Part shown: piece by piece, positions 8,502 through 16,363 of the stretch
How positions within the stretch are numbered: position 1 is the first letter of the stretch
Layout: every line of letters begins with the position of its first letter
Assembly (NCBI GenBank): GCA_017616015.1
Contig: JAFZYY010000031.1
Location: forward strand, 1 to 56,381
Reading direction: 5' to 3'
Source of the DNA: Alphaproteobacteria bacterium
GTDB lineage: Bacteria > Pseudomonadota > Alphaproteobacteria > CAAGCB01 > CAG-977
DNA length: 56,381 nt
Notes under the pieces: generated by a model
What the model saw: only the letters and a program-made list of their open reading frames with translations
Database searches by the model: none
Told to the model about the DNA's origin: nothing
Program-made: the position numbers and the translations under genes

Positions 8502-9835
8502 TATTTTCATTCCTGCTTTTTTTGACGTTATTCCGGGCGAGGCCCTGCACAGCCGCGCCGCAAAGGTTGTCTTTGATTTTTGAACCGCCGTCAAAAGAAG
8601 TCTATATCGGACAGGAAGATTTTTTTCAAATCAGGCTGATCGACAGAATAGGGGTGAAAGATATAGAGCTTCTTCCCGCGGAATGGCCGAACGCGGAAGT
8701 GTTTATGCTGAATAAGTCGTCAGGGCAGGCCGTTTTTGAAGGCGTCTCTTACAATATCAATACGCTGTATTTCAGTCTTGTCCCCAAATCCGTCGGAAAA
8801 ATGTCCTTTCCTTCTTTTTGTTTGATTGTGTCTGCGCCGACATTGGTGTCTGACAGGGATTTGCCGAACAGCGTCAAAGTGGTGTCGAAAGGAAAGCTGA
8901 AAGCGTGTTCGCCGCCGTTTTCTTTGGTTGTAAAGAGTTTGCCTTCGTATTCCCGTCCGTTATTTGCCGCGTCGGAAGTGAAATTGTTTGACGGCATTGT
9001 TCCGAAAGTTTCTTCCGTACAGGAAGGAACGCCCGTTAAACGCTCCGTTTTATTGGCGGCGAAGGGGACTTTACCGGCTTTTTTGCCTGATTTTCAAATA
9101 GGGGAAATCAAAAACAGCCGGATTTATAACGGAAAAACGGAAAGAAGTCTGCCGTCTTCCGAAACGGGCATGTCCGCGGCTTTGCGTCAAACGGTTGTTT
9201 TTGTGCCGCGACAGGCTGGCGAGCTTATTTTGCCGGAAATTAAAGTGCCTTGGCTGAACACACGGACGGGACAGATAGAAACGGCGATTGTTCCCGCTTA
9301 TAAACTGACGGTTTTGCCGGCGCCTCAGACTAAAGCCGAAGAAAAAGAAGCTCCAATTTCGCCTGTTCAAAAGGATATTCGGCCTTCCGGCTTGAAGCTG
9401 GAACGATTGTTTTCGGCCGTAGCCTTTATTTTCGCGCTTTTATGCCTTGTTTCTTTGCGCTTTTTAAAAAGACATTTAAAACAAAAAAAATTAATCAAAG
9501 CCGTGGAAGACGCTTGTTTGAAAAATGATTTCGAACAAATAACGCCGGCTGTTCTGAAATGGGCATCGGCCGCTTTTCCGGATCGTTTTTTTCATAACTT
9601 GTCCGATGTGCGCCGTTTGTTCCAAGGCCGGTGCGACGACTTTGTGAAGTGTTTGGAAGAATTTGAAATGTTTTTGTATGGCACGGGGCGTTTTGCCAAA
9701 CATATTCCGTTCGCCGCGGAAAGTTTAAGCAGGGACTTTTCGGAAGCCTTTCTGAAAGCTGTTCAGGTCAAATTCGAAAAAAAAACAAAGCAAACGGCAA
9801 AACTGCCCGGTTTATATCCGGACGGCAACGGTTAA
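8495..9835 (+). CDS. batD: BatD-like protein, 446 aa
   Basis: This is the last gene of the aerotolerance-type operon. A signal peptide covers residues 1 to about 20. A beta-rich exported region follows, beginning with FEPPSKEVYIGQEDFFQIRL, the usual opening of BatD ('..p..v.vGe.f.l.v'). A single membrane helix lies at about 305-323, and a charged cytoplasmic tail of about 120 residues follows. BatD proteins are predicted to sit in the periplasm around the VWA partners; a precise activity is not known. The ATG lies inside the end of the preceding gene, giving a 7-bp overlap. The operon seems to end here, as a 70-bp gap precedes metG. Confidence 0.82.
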   Translation: MVIFSFLLFLTLFRARPCTAAPQRLSLIFEPPSKEVYIGQEDFFQIRLIDRIGVKDIELLPAEWPNAEVFMLNKSSGQAVFEGVSYNINTLYFSLVPKSVGKMSFPSFCLIVSAPTLVSDRDLPNSVKVVSKGKLKACSPPFSLVVKSLPSYSRPLFAASEVKLFDGIVPKVSSVQEGTPVKRSVLLAAKGTLPAFLPDFQIGEIKNSRIYNGKTERSLPSSETGMSAALRQTVVFVPRQAGELILPEIKVPWLNTRTGQIETAIVPAYKLTVLPAPQTKAEEKEAPISPVQKDIRPSGLKLERLFSAVAFIFALLCLVSLRFLKRHLKQKKLIKAVEDACLKNDFEQITPAVLKWASAAFPDRFFHNLSDVRRLFQGRCDDFVKCLEEFEMFLYGTGRFAKHIPFAAESLSRDFSEAFLKAVQVKFEKKTKQTAKLPGLYPDGNG

Positions 9836-9905
9836 ATTATACTTGAAATCCGGAGCAAAAAGCGGTTAAAACCAATATTCATCAGTTTTTTTTAAGGACA
9901 ATACC

Positions 9906-11609
9906 ATGACCAGATATTTAATAACCAGCGCGCTTCCTTACATTAACGGTATTAAGCATTTGGGGAATTTAGGCGGATCAATGCTGCCGGCAGATGTATA
10001 CGCCCGTTTTTTGCGTCAGAAAGGCGAAGACGTTTTGTTCATCTGCGCAACGGACGAGCACGGGACGCCCGCGGAACTGGCTGCTTTGGAAAAAAATCAG
10101 GACGTGGAAACGTTCTGTACGGAACAGCATGAAATTCAGAAAAGCATTTATCAGCGCTTTCATTTGTCCTTTGATCATTTCGGACGCTCTTCTTCTTCTC
10201 AAAATGCGGAGCTGACGCAGCATTTTTGTAAAAAACTGATGGAAAACGGCTTTATTGAAGAACGCACGATCAAGCAGGTTTATTCCGTTGACGACGGGCG
10301 TTTCCTGCCGGATCGCTATATTGTCGGAACTTGCCCGCATTGCGGATACGAAGCGGCCAGAGGCGATCAGTGCGAAAATTGCACGCGCGTTCTGGATCCG
10401 ACGGATCTGATTAATCCGCGCTCCGCCGTTTCCGGCAGTTCCAATCTGGAAATCAAAGACAGCAAGCATTTATTCTTAAATCTGCCCGCTATGGAAAGCA
10501 AATTAGCCGCTTTTATTGATGAGCATGAAGCGGAATGGCCGATCGTCGTGACTTCCATCGCTCGCAAGTGGCTGAAAGAAGGATTGCGCGAACGCTGTAT
10601 CACGCGTGATTTAAAGTGGGGCATCTCCGTGCCGAAGGAAGGCTTTGAGGGAAAAGTATTCTATGTTTGGTTCGACGCGCCGATCGAATATATCGGCGCA
10701 ACGGCGGAATGGGCTGAAAAAGACCCCGAACACCGTGATTGGAAAAGCTGGTGGTATGATGCCAAAGATGTTCGCTATACCGAATTCATGGCTAAAGACA
10801 ACATTCCTTTCCATACGATTATGTTCCCCGCGACTTTGTTTGCTTCCGGTGAACCGTGGAAAAAAGTCGATTATATTAAGGGCTTTAACTGGCTGACGTT
10901 CTACGGCGGCAAATTTTCCACGTCGCAGAAACGCGGCATCTTCACTAATCAGGCTTTGGACGAATTTCAGCCGGATTTCTGGCGCTACTGGCTGATGGCA
11001 AACACGCCGGAAAACGCGGATTCAAGCTTTACCTTTTCTTCTTTTGCCGCAACGATTAACAAAGACCTGAACGACGTTTTAGGCAACTTTGTCAACCGGG
11101 TTTTAAAAATGACGGCTTCCAAAATCGGAGCGGCGGTTCCCGCGGGCGGCGAATGGACAGCCGTTGAAAAAGAATTTATTCAAACGCTTCAAAAAAGAGT
11201 GACGGACTACACAAAATACCTGTCTGAAATGGAATTCCGCAAAGCTTTAACGGAATTGCGCGCTATCTGGGTAGAAGGAAACAACTACCTGACTGCCGCC
11301 GCGCCATGGACGGTCATTAAAGAAGATCCTGAAAAGGCGGCCATGATTTTGCGTTTGGCTTTGAACGTGATTCGTTTGTACGCGGTTTTATCCGCTCCGA
11401 TTATTCCGGAAACGGCTGAAAAAATTCAGAAATTGCTGAATCTGGAAAACGCCGGTTATGCGTGGCCTAAAGCTGACTTGACCGAGGAACTGCAAACCTT
11501 GAAGGCCGGTCATGCGTTCAATGTTCCCGAACAGCCTTTATTCCAAAAAATTACGCCGGAAGCCGTTACGGATTTATGCGCGCGCTATGGCGGCAATCCT
11601 GACGAATAA
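9906..11609 (+). CDS. metG: Methionyl-tRNA synthetase, 567 aa
   Basis: This class I aminoacyl-tRNA synthetase charges tRNA-Met. The HIGH motif appears as HLGN (residues 18-21) after SALPYINGIK. A zinc knuckle CPHC...CENC lies at about residues 140-160. The KMSKS loop is written KFSTS, in GGKFSTSQKRGIF. The anticodon-binding helical domain fills the C-terminal third. There is no extra C-terminal tRNA-binding domain. The KFSTS loop and zinc arrangement point to a MetRS subtype different from the one usually encoded between holB and tatD in alphaproteobacteria. At 49451 in this window that slot is empty. The ATG follows TAAGGAC. It may share a transcript with the next gene, which starts 3 bp after its stop. 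Confidence 0.95.
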   Translation: MTRYLITSALPYINGIKHLGNLGGSMLPADVYARFLRQKGEDVLFICATDEHGTPAELAALEKNQDVETFCTEQHEIQKSIYQRFHLSFDHFGRSSSSQNAELTQHFCKKLMENGFIEERTIKQVYSVDDGRFLPDRYIVGTCPHCGYEAARGDQCENCTRVLDPTDLINPRSAVSGSSNLEIKDSKHLFLNLPAMESKLAAFIDEHEAEWPIVVTSIARKWLKEGLRERCITRDLKWGISVPKEGFEGKVFYVWFDAPIEYIGATAEWAEKDPEHRDWKSWWYDAKDVRYTEFMAKDNIPFHTIMFPATLFASGEPWKKVDYIKGFNWLTFYGGKFSTSQKRGIFTNQALDEFQPDFWRYWLMANTPENADSSFTFSSFAATINKDLNDVLGNFVNRVLKMTASKIGAAVPAGGEWTAVEKEFIQTLQKRVTDYTKYLSEMEFRKALTELRAIWVEGNNYLTAAAPWTVIKEDPEKAAMILRLALNVIRLYAVLSAPIIPETAEKIQKLLNLENAGYAWPKADLTEELQTLKAGHAFNVPEQPLFQKITPEAVTDLCARYGGNPDE

Positions 11610-11612
11610 GCG

Positions 11613-12275
11613 ATGCTTTCCAGATATATCGGTGGTATTATCGAATTAACGAAAGACGCGCTGCGTTTGATGTTTTATTTTTTAAAACGTCCGCATTACA
11701 CGGCTGCCGTATTGCTTCTTATTATCGGGATTTTTTATTTGAACGGTATTCCGCCTCAGGAAATTTCCGGATTTTTATCCGGCAAATGGCAGGCTTTCGT
11801 TGAAAACAGAAAGCAGACATTTCGGGAAGACATGCAAATAATTTCGGGGCATTTCAGTCAGAGTGAAGAACAGAAGCCTGTTGAAAACAAAGAAGTCGAA
11901 CAGCAACTGCAAATGCAAAAGCAAATAGAAGAGGCGCAGAGCTATCAACAGCGAATAAAAGAGGAAGAAAACTGGAAAACCGCTTTTGAAGAGGCGCGGG
12001 GAATGGTCGAAATTTCAGGGGAAAATGTTGTGGAAGGCGTGTTATCCGTTGTCAGCGCCGGCGAAATTCGCCTGAACGGGCAAACTTTTTTGTTGAAAGC
12101 GCGAATACGTCCCGGAAAAGCGGGGGACGCCTACCAACAAATGAAGAGCCGGTTTGACGGCAGACAAGCAAAATGTGTTCCGGATAAAGACGATTCCAAA
12201 TACGCGGAATGTTTTGTCGGCGTTTTAGGCGTTTCTGAAATGCTGATCGATTTTAATCTGGCCGATCCGCTCTAA
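11613..12275 (+). CDS. Membrane-anchored protein with coiled coil and inactive SNase-like C-terminus, 220 aa
   Basis: I do not recognise the family. One membrane helix (about residues 28-45) is followed by a Gln/Glu-rich coiled coil (about 85-125). The C-terminal 80 residues have a strand pattern like a staphylococcal-nuclease OB fold: VVEGVLSVVSAGEIRLNGQ, then KCVPDKDDSKYAECFVG, then DFNLADPL. The Arg and Asp/Glu residues that catalyse phosphodiester cleavage are not evident, so if it is that fold it is probably non-catalytic. The gene starts 3 bp after metG and ends with a 4-bp overlap with convergent yqgE. Topology suggests a short cytoplasmic N-terminus and an exported C-terminal domain. 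Confidence 0.6.
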   Translation: MLSRYIGGIIELTKDALRLMFYFLKRPHYTAAVLLLIIGIFYLNGIPPQEISGFLSGKWQAFVENRKQTFREDMQIISGHFSQSEEQKPVENKEVEQQLQMQKQIEEAQSYQQRIKEEENWKTAFEEARGMVEISGENVVEGVLSVVSAGEIRLNGQTFLLKARIRPGKAGDAYQQMKSRFDGRQAKCVPDKDDSKYAECFVGVLGVSEMLIDFNLADPL

Positions 12276-12826
12276 GCTTTTCCTTGTTCCGAAGACAACA
12301 GAAGCGGGTCAATTCCGATTTTCTTTAAAGCAAAATCCCATTTTTTCTCCGGAGCGAGCGTAAACAACAAGTCTGTTGACGTTTCGACCGGCAGCCAGGC
12401 GTTTTCTTTGATCTCCTGTTCCAGCTGTCCGCCGCTCCACCCCACGTAGCCGAGCGTAATCAAAAAGTTTTTAGGTCCGACACCTTTGGATATATCACGG
12501 ATAACGTCGGTCGTGACGGTTAAAGAAGTAATCTGCGTCATGGTCAGCGTCGCTGTGCTGGTATATTCCGGCGAATGCAAAACAAAGCCACGAATAACGT
12601 CAATCGGACCGCCGGCAAGAATAGGAGGAGCCGTCAGACTTGTCGGCTGTTCTATATTCAGCTGAGCCAGCAATGCGGAAAACGTCAAATCCCGGATAGG
12701 GCGATTGATCATTAAACCCATTGCTCCTTCTTTGGTATGGGCGCAGATGTAAACGACGGATCGGTCAAAGCGATCATCTTGCAGACCGGGCATCGCGACC
12801 AAACATTGACCGTTTAAAAAGCTCAT
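12272..12826 (-). CDS. yqgE: YqgE/AlgH family protein (UPF0301), 184 aa
   Basis: The family signature opens the protein: LNGQCLVAMPGLQDDRF, then GAMGLMINRPI near residue 35, and later GYVGWSGGQLEQEI. Length (184) is typical. The family's biochemical function is unresolved; AlgH in Pseudomonas was linked to alginate regulation. There is no signal peptide. It lies on the minus strand between the metG pair and the divergent DsbD-like gene, with an 83-bp gap containing AT-rich promoter-like DNA. Confidence 0.92.
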   Translation of the reverse strand: MSFLNGQCLVAMPGLQDDRFDRSVVYICAHTKEGAMGLMINRPIRDLTFSALLAQLNIEQPTSLTAPPILAGGPIDVIRGFVLHSPEYTSTATLTMTQITSLTVTTDVIRDISKGVGPKNFLITLGYVGWSGGQLEQEIKENAWLPVETSTDLLFTLAPEKKWDFALKKIGIDPLLLSSEQGKA

Positions 12827-12909
12827 TACAGTAAATTCCTATTGTTTTCTTTTTAATTATGATATTCTCTTTTTTAAAATATACCATAAAAATTAAAGGA
12901 TATTGAAAA

Positions 12910-15435
12910 ATGCGTAAAAATATATTCATGCTTGCTTTCTTTATTTTGAGCTTTTTTTTCTATCCGTCTTTCGTCAGCGCAAATCAGGGAAACGTGATCC
13001 CCATAACAATCAGCGATGTAGAGCGGAACAAAACGCTTACTCCGCAGGAACGTTGGAATTTTATCGTGGAATACTACGTTAAAAACAAAAAAAACGGCGC
13101 GACTGACGAACAAATTATAAATGAGCTTGTGAAATTACTGTCGTTGGATAAGGAAAACGCTGAAAAAATCCGGAAAATCGTTTTATTGGGCTACCGTTAT
13201 AAGACGCTGGAAGATATGGCTCAGGATATAGTTAACAAGATTAATCTGTCGATTCTTGAAAAAAATCCGGGACGAGTGGACATGCTTATTGATATCAGCG
13301 ATACCAATACATGGAAAAACATAAAAAATCTGACTATCGGGCAAACAAGAGTCGTAGATTTTTTCAAGATATTTCAGGAAGAGATATATTTTTCAAATTT
13401 TATCAGCACGGAAAAGATGGATTCGTTTTTGATGTCTTGTGCCGATACGGGAAAAGACAAAATAATGATGTCAATTTATTTGAGCCCGAGCGAAAACCGT
13501 TTTCTGGCCGTGCAGGAAGAAGGAAAAGCGCCTGACGGCATTCAGATTGACTTTTCCGGGTCTGAAAATTTAATCGTGGATCCTTTTTTCCTTCCTATGG
13601 AAAAAGCAATGACTGTGAACGGAAAAAAAGTTTTCGGATATGATCGCGCAATCTATATTCCGTTTAAAGCTGCCTTGAAAGATCCCCAAAAAAACGGTGT
13701 TGTTCACGCCAAAGTAACGGCAAATGTTTGTCAGAATAATGTTTGCCAAAAAGAAACATTGCCGGAAATAGTCTATACGACCGATAAATCGACATTTGAA
13801 TCGTCGCTTTGTCATAAAAACACGCAAGAATATGTCGGGACGCCGAAAAGCCAACAATCAGGCATTAAATTGGAAAACGCCTACTTTAGGAAAGAAAAGA
13901 CCGGAGAAGTTGATTTAATAGCTTCTTTTCATCTGCCGGCATTAAGACGGTCTAAAATCTTTTTTCTGGTCAGAAATGAGCAGGGGCTGAATTTTTCCGA
14001 ACCGTTTTTGATGGAAGACGACAGAACGTTTTTAGCTAAAATACGATTGTTGAATCCGGAAAAATTAAAAGACAAAGCCAATCTGACGTTCGATATCGGA
14101 TATTCGGACGCGGCTTCGGAATTTAATAAGGAAGTGCGGATCGAAACAAAAACATTTGAACCGAGCGTGTCTTTTTTCTCGTTTTCGCTACTTAACTTTT
14201 TCAAATCTTTTCTCCAAGGTCTGAAAGTCTTTATTTTAACGCCTGTTTTTGCACTGTTCCTGTTGATGCTTTCTCAATTGGTCATCGCTCCCGAAAAAAC
14301 ATTCGACAAAAGTCTTTCGTTCTGCGTGGGATTAAGCAAAGCTTTTCTGTCCGGATTTTTGCTGGTCTGGGCAGTAGTGTGCTTGGCGGGATTCTTTCCC
14401 GTATTCAGAAGCATTATATGGGGAGAGCAGTTTAGTTCACCTTTGCTGAATTTTGTTTTTATGAACATTTTCCTGTTGATCGCCGCTAATTGGAGACTGG
14501 TGTTTGATGATACGATAATAGAACGCTTCGGCAAACCGTTTGAGGCTCTGTTCTCTGTCTTTGATTTTGAAGACGAAAGAGAAAAGGCCGGCGCCGTCGC
14601 CGTGATAGTGATAGGATTGCTGTTGCTTATAACGCCGATGACGAATTTATACTATCAGACATACGATCTTTTATCGCAGTCTTACCTGTTTTATTCGATA
14701 GCTTTTTTGGCGGGACTTGCCGTTCCGTTTTTAATTCTCTCCTTGTTTATCGAACAGATTACGGAAACCAAACAAAACAAATATGTGCATCGAATCCTTG
14801 GCTGGATCGTTTTTCTGTCGTTTTATCTTCAAGCGTTGATGCTGTTGTTATCAATCGGCGTTGATGTCGAAAAGAATGTTTTATTCGGAACAATCGCTTT
14901 GGTCGTCGTTTCTATCGTATTGATGAAAAAAGCCAAGCAATTTTTTAACAAAGGATTGGCTTGTATCACGTTAATAGGCGTTTGCTTTATTCCTTTGATG
15001 CCTTCCGAAAAGACTCTGAACAATTTCTGGGGCGTCGAATTTGATCAGGCTTCGTTGCGCCGTCAGGTGGAAGAAGGAAAAAATGTTTATTTGAGTGTTT
15101 CCGAAAACTTCTGCATATCTTGTTTGTGGAATCGTTTCGTTGTATCGAGAGCCTTGGAAAATCAAATCAGAGCCGGAACTTTGTCCGTTATGCGCATCGG
15201 ATACAATGATCCGTTCATAAAGAACATTATCTTTCAGAACTCTCTTCGCAGTTTGCCGATGAATATCGTTTTTTCGCCTAAATATCCGGAAGGAAAGATC
15301 ATCGCTCCGGATTTGAAACTGTGGGCTATGTCCGAAATCGCGGAAGACGCTTTTGTCTTTAAAAAAAGCGAGCCAACTCAACAAACTCCGCCTGAAGATA
15401 CTGCGCCAAAGCCTGAGGAGAAAGACACAAATTAA
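12910..15435 (+). CDS. DsbD/ScsB-like protein lacking the transmembrane redox cysteines, 841 aa
   Basis: The domain order matches DsbD/ScsB: a signal peptide (1-25), a long exported N-terminal region, a core of about eight helices (about 430-700) and a C-terminal thioredoxin-like domain. The N-terminal domain keeps a cysteine pair, C274 and C279, in VTANVCQNNVCQKETLPE. The C-terminal domain keeps CISC at 735-738. The two hallmark TPC motifs of the membrane core are changed: LTPV at 443-446 and ITPM at 574-577. Markers such as WGEQFSSP and LAGLAVPFLILSLF support the alignment. Other cysteines occur in the core but not at these points. Electron relay from cytoplasmic thioredoxin therefore looks unlikely. 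The Pro/Glu-rich tail overlaps convergent ybaK by 77 bp. RBS is AAAGGAT. Confidence 0.72.
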   Translation: MRKNIFMLAFFILSFFFYPSFVSANQGNVIPITISDVERNKTLTPQERWNFIVEYYVKNKKNGATDEQIINELVKLLSLDKENAEKIRKIVLLGYRYKTLEDMAQDIVNKINLSILEKNPGRVDMLIDISDTNTWKNIKNLTIGQTRVVDFFKIFQEEIYFSNFISTEKMDSFLMSCADTGKDKIMMSIYLSPSENRFLAVQEEGKAPDGIQIDFSGSENLIVDPFFLPMEKAMTVNGKKVFGYDRAIYIPFKAALKDPQKNGVVHAKVTANVCQNNVCQKETLPEIVYTTDKSTFESSLCHKNTQEYVGTPKSQQSGIKLENAYFRKEKTGEVDLIASFHLPALRRSKIFFLVRNEQGLNFSEPFLMEDDRTFLAKIRLLNPEKLKDKANLTFDIGYSDAASEFNKEVRIETKTFEPSVSFFSFSLLNFFKSFLQGLKVFILTPVFALFLLMLSQLVIAPEKTFDKSLSFCVGLSKAFLSGFLLVWAVVCLAGFFPVFRSIIWGEQFSSPLLNFVFMNIFLLIAANWRLVFDDTIIERFGKPFEALFSVFDFEDEREKAGAVAVIVIGLLLLITPMTNLYYQTYDLLSQSYLFYSIAFLAGLAVPFLILSLFIEQITETKQNKYVHRILGWIVFLSFYLQALMLLLSIGVDVEKNVLFGTIALVVVSIVLMKKAKQFFNKGLACITLIGVCFIPLMPSEKTLNNFWGVEFDQASLRRQVEEGKNVYLSVSENFCISCLWNRFVVSRALENQIRAGTLSVMRIGYNDPFIKNIIFQNSLRSLPMNIVFSPKYPEGKIIAPDLKLWAMSEIAEDAFVFKKSEPTQQTPPEDTAPKPEEKDTN

Positions 15436-15844
15436 GGCCGACTTTACCTGCGCTGACGCAAAATTTATCGTACAGCAAAGCCGTTTCGTCGATAAAAGTC
15501 GGAAACGGCTTTTTCATGCCGACCGGAGAACAGCCGCCGTGCACGTATCCGGTCGTGCCGAGCAGTTGCTTTAACGGAATCATTTCGATGCTTTTCTGTT
15601 TTGCGGCTTTAGCGGCTAACTTTAAATCCAATTCGCTTACGGAAGGAATGACAAATACAAAATGTTCGCGGGAAGGGGACTGCGTTACCAGCGTTTTAAA
15701 AACCTGTTCCGGTTCCTGTCCTATTTTTTCGGCGACGGAAACGGCGTCTATTTTTCCGTCCGTCGTTTCGTATTCGTAGTATTCATAAGAAATATGCGCC
15801 TGATCCAACAGGCGCATCGCGTTTGTCTTTTTTATATCGCTCAT
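15359..15844 (-). CDS. ybaK: YbaK-type Cys-tRNA(Pro) deacylase, 161 aa
   Basis: This is a trans-editing enzyme that clears misacylated Cys-tRNA-Pro and related mischarged tRNAs. The conserved Lys is K50 in VFKTLVTQ. The signature GGCSPVGMKKPFPTFID lies at about residues 103-119, with YVHGG before it. Length is normal (about 155-165). The gene is convergent with the DsbD-like gene and shares 77 bp with its 3' end. The overlapping part encodes the last 25 residues here and the acidic tail there. It sits 9 bp downstream of the next minus-strand gene (15854), so it probably belongs to the pepN transcript. Confidence 0.93.
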   Translation of the reverse strand: MSDIKKTNAMRLLDQAHISYEYYEYETTDGKIDAVSVAEKIGQEPEQVFKTLVTQSPSREHFVFVIPSVSELDLKLAAKAAKQKSIEMIPLKQLLGTTGYVHGGCSPVGMKKPFPTFIDETALLYDKFCVSAGKVGLNLCLSPQALAQYLQAEFVELARFF

Positions 15845-15853
15845 GAAAAAATC

Positions 15854-16363
15854 CTAAGAGGGGTTAACCGTCGGAAATCTCGGTTTTAAAACAAGCTCTC
15901 CGTCCATATCGTCAAATCCCGTCGCGGCGATTAAAGGCAGAACAATACTGCGCAGTTTCAGAGCGGAGCGGTTCTTGGCATAAAATTTCATGTATGTCCG
16001 GCGATCTATTAACGGCATGTTTTGAATGGAATCCAGAACAATTTTATCGATTTTAGCCTGAGTTTTGTTCATTTTATCTTCCATTCCCGCCCGATAAAAA
16101 TCAGCGGCGGCACGATCGGGCTCTTTTGCCGTAATCGCTTGCAGCGCTCGGGTTTTTTCCGCCATGATTTCACCGATGTCTTCGTCTAAAATCGCATTGA
16201 TTTCGGAAATCATTTTTTGAACTTCGGCGCGTCCCTGCGACGTCAAACTTGTCAGCATTGGCTGATATGAGCCAATATCCCGAGTTTTCGGCGCGACTAA
16301 AAAACCGCAGCCGATGCCCAGAAGAAAACCTGCTATTCCGGCGTAAACTATCGTTTTATTCAT
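15854..16363 (-). CDS. Membrane-anchored helical protein, possibly CnrR/CpxP-like, 169 aa
   Basis: A single N-terminal helix with a Gly-rich core (AGIAGFLLGIGCGFLVAP) anchors an exported, almost entirely helical domain. The spacing of Arg, Met and Leu in DFYRAGMEDKMNKTQAKIDKI and in PLIDRRTYMKFY recalls the Metal_resist/CpxP superfamily of periplasmic four-helix sensors. The match is impressionistic. Its start overlaps the pepN stop by 4 bp (ATGA), so it is translationally coupled to pepN. Metal sensing near a zinc peptidase would make sense but is only a guess. Confidence 0.55.
   Translation of the reverse strand: MNKTIVYAGIAGFLLGIGCGFLVAPKTRDIGSYQPMLTSLTSQGRAEVQKMISEINAILDEDIGEIMAEKTRALQAITAKEPDRAAADFYRAGMEDKMNKTQAKIDKIVLDSIQNMPLIDRRTYMKFYAKNRSALKLRSIVLPLIAATGFDDMDGELVLKPRFPTVNPS

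Noticed and set aside
7579-8550. Long antisense frames over the BatB-C tail, including a Pro/Phe-rich one
   Set aside because: They mirror low-complexity Asn/Asp codons and lack ribosome sites; the plus frame has the domains.
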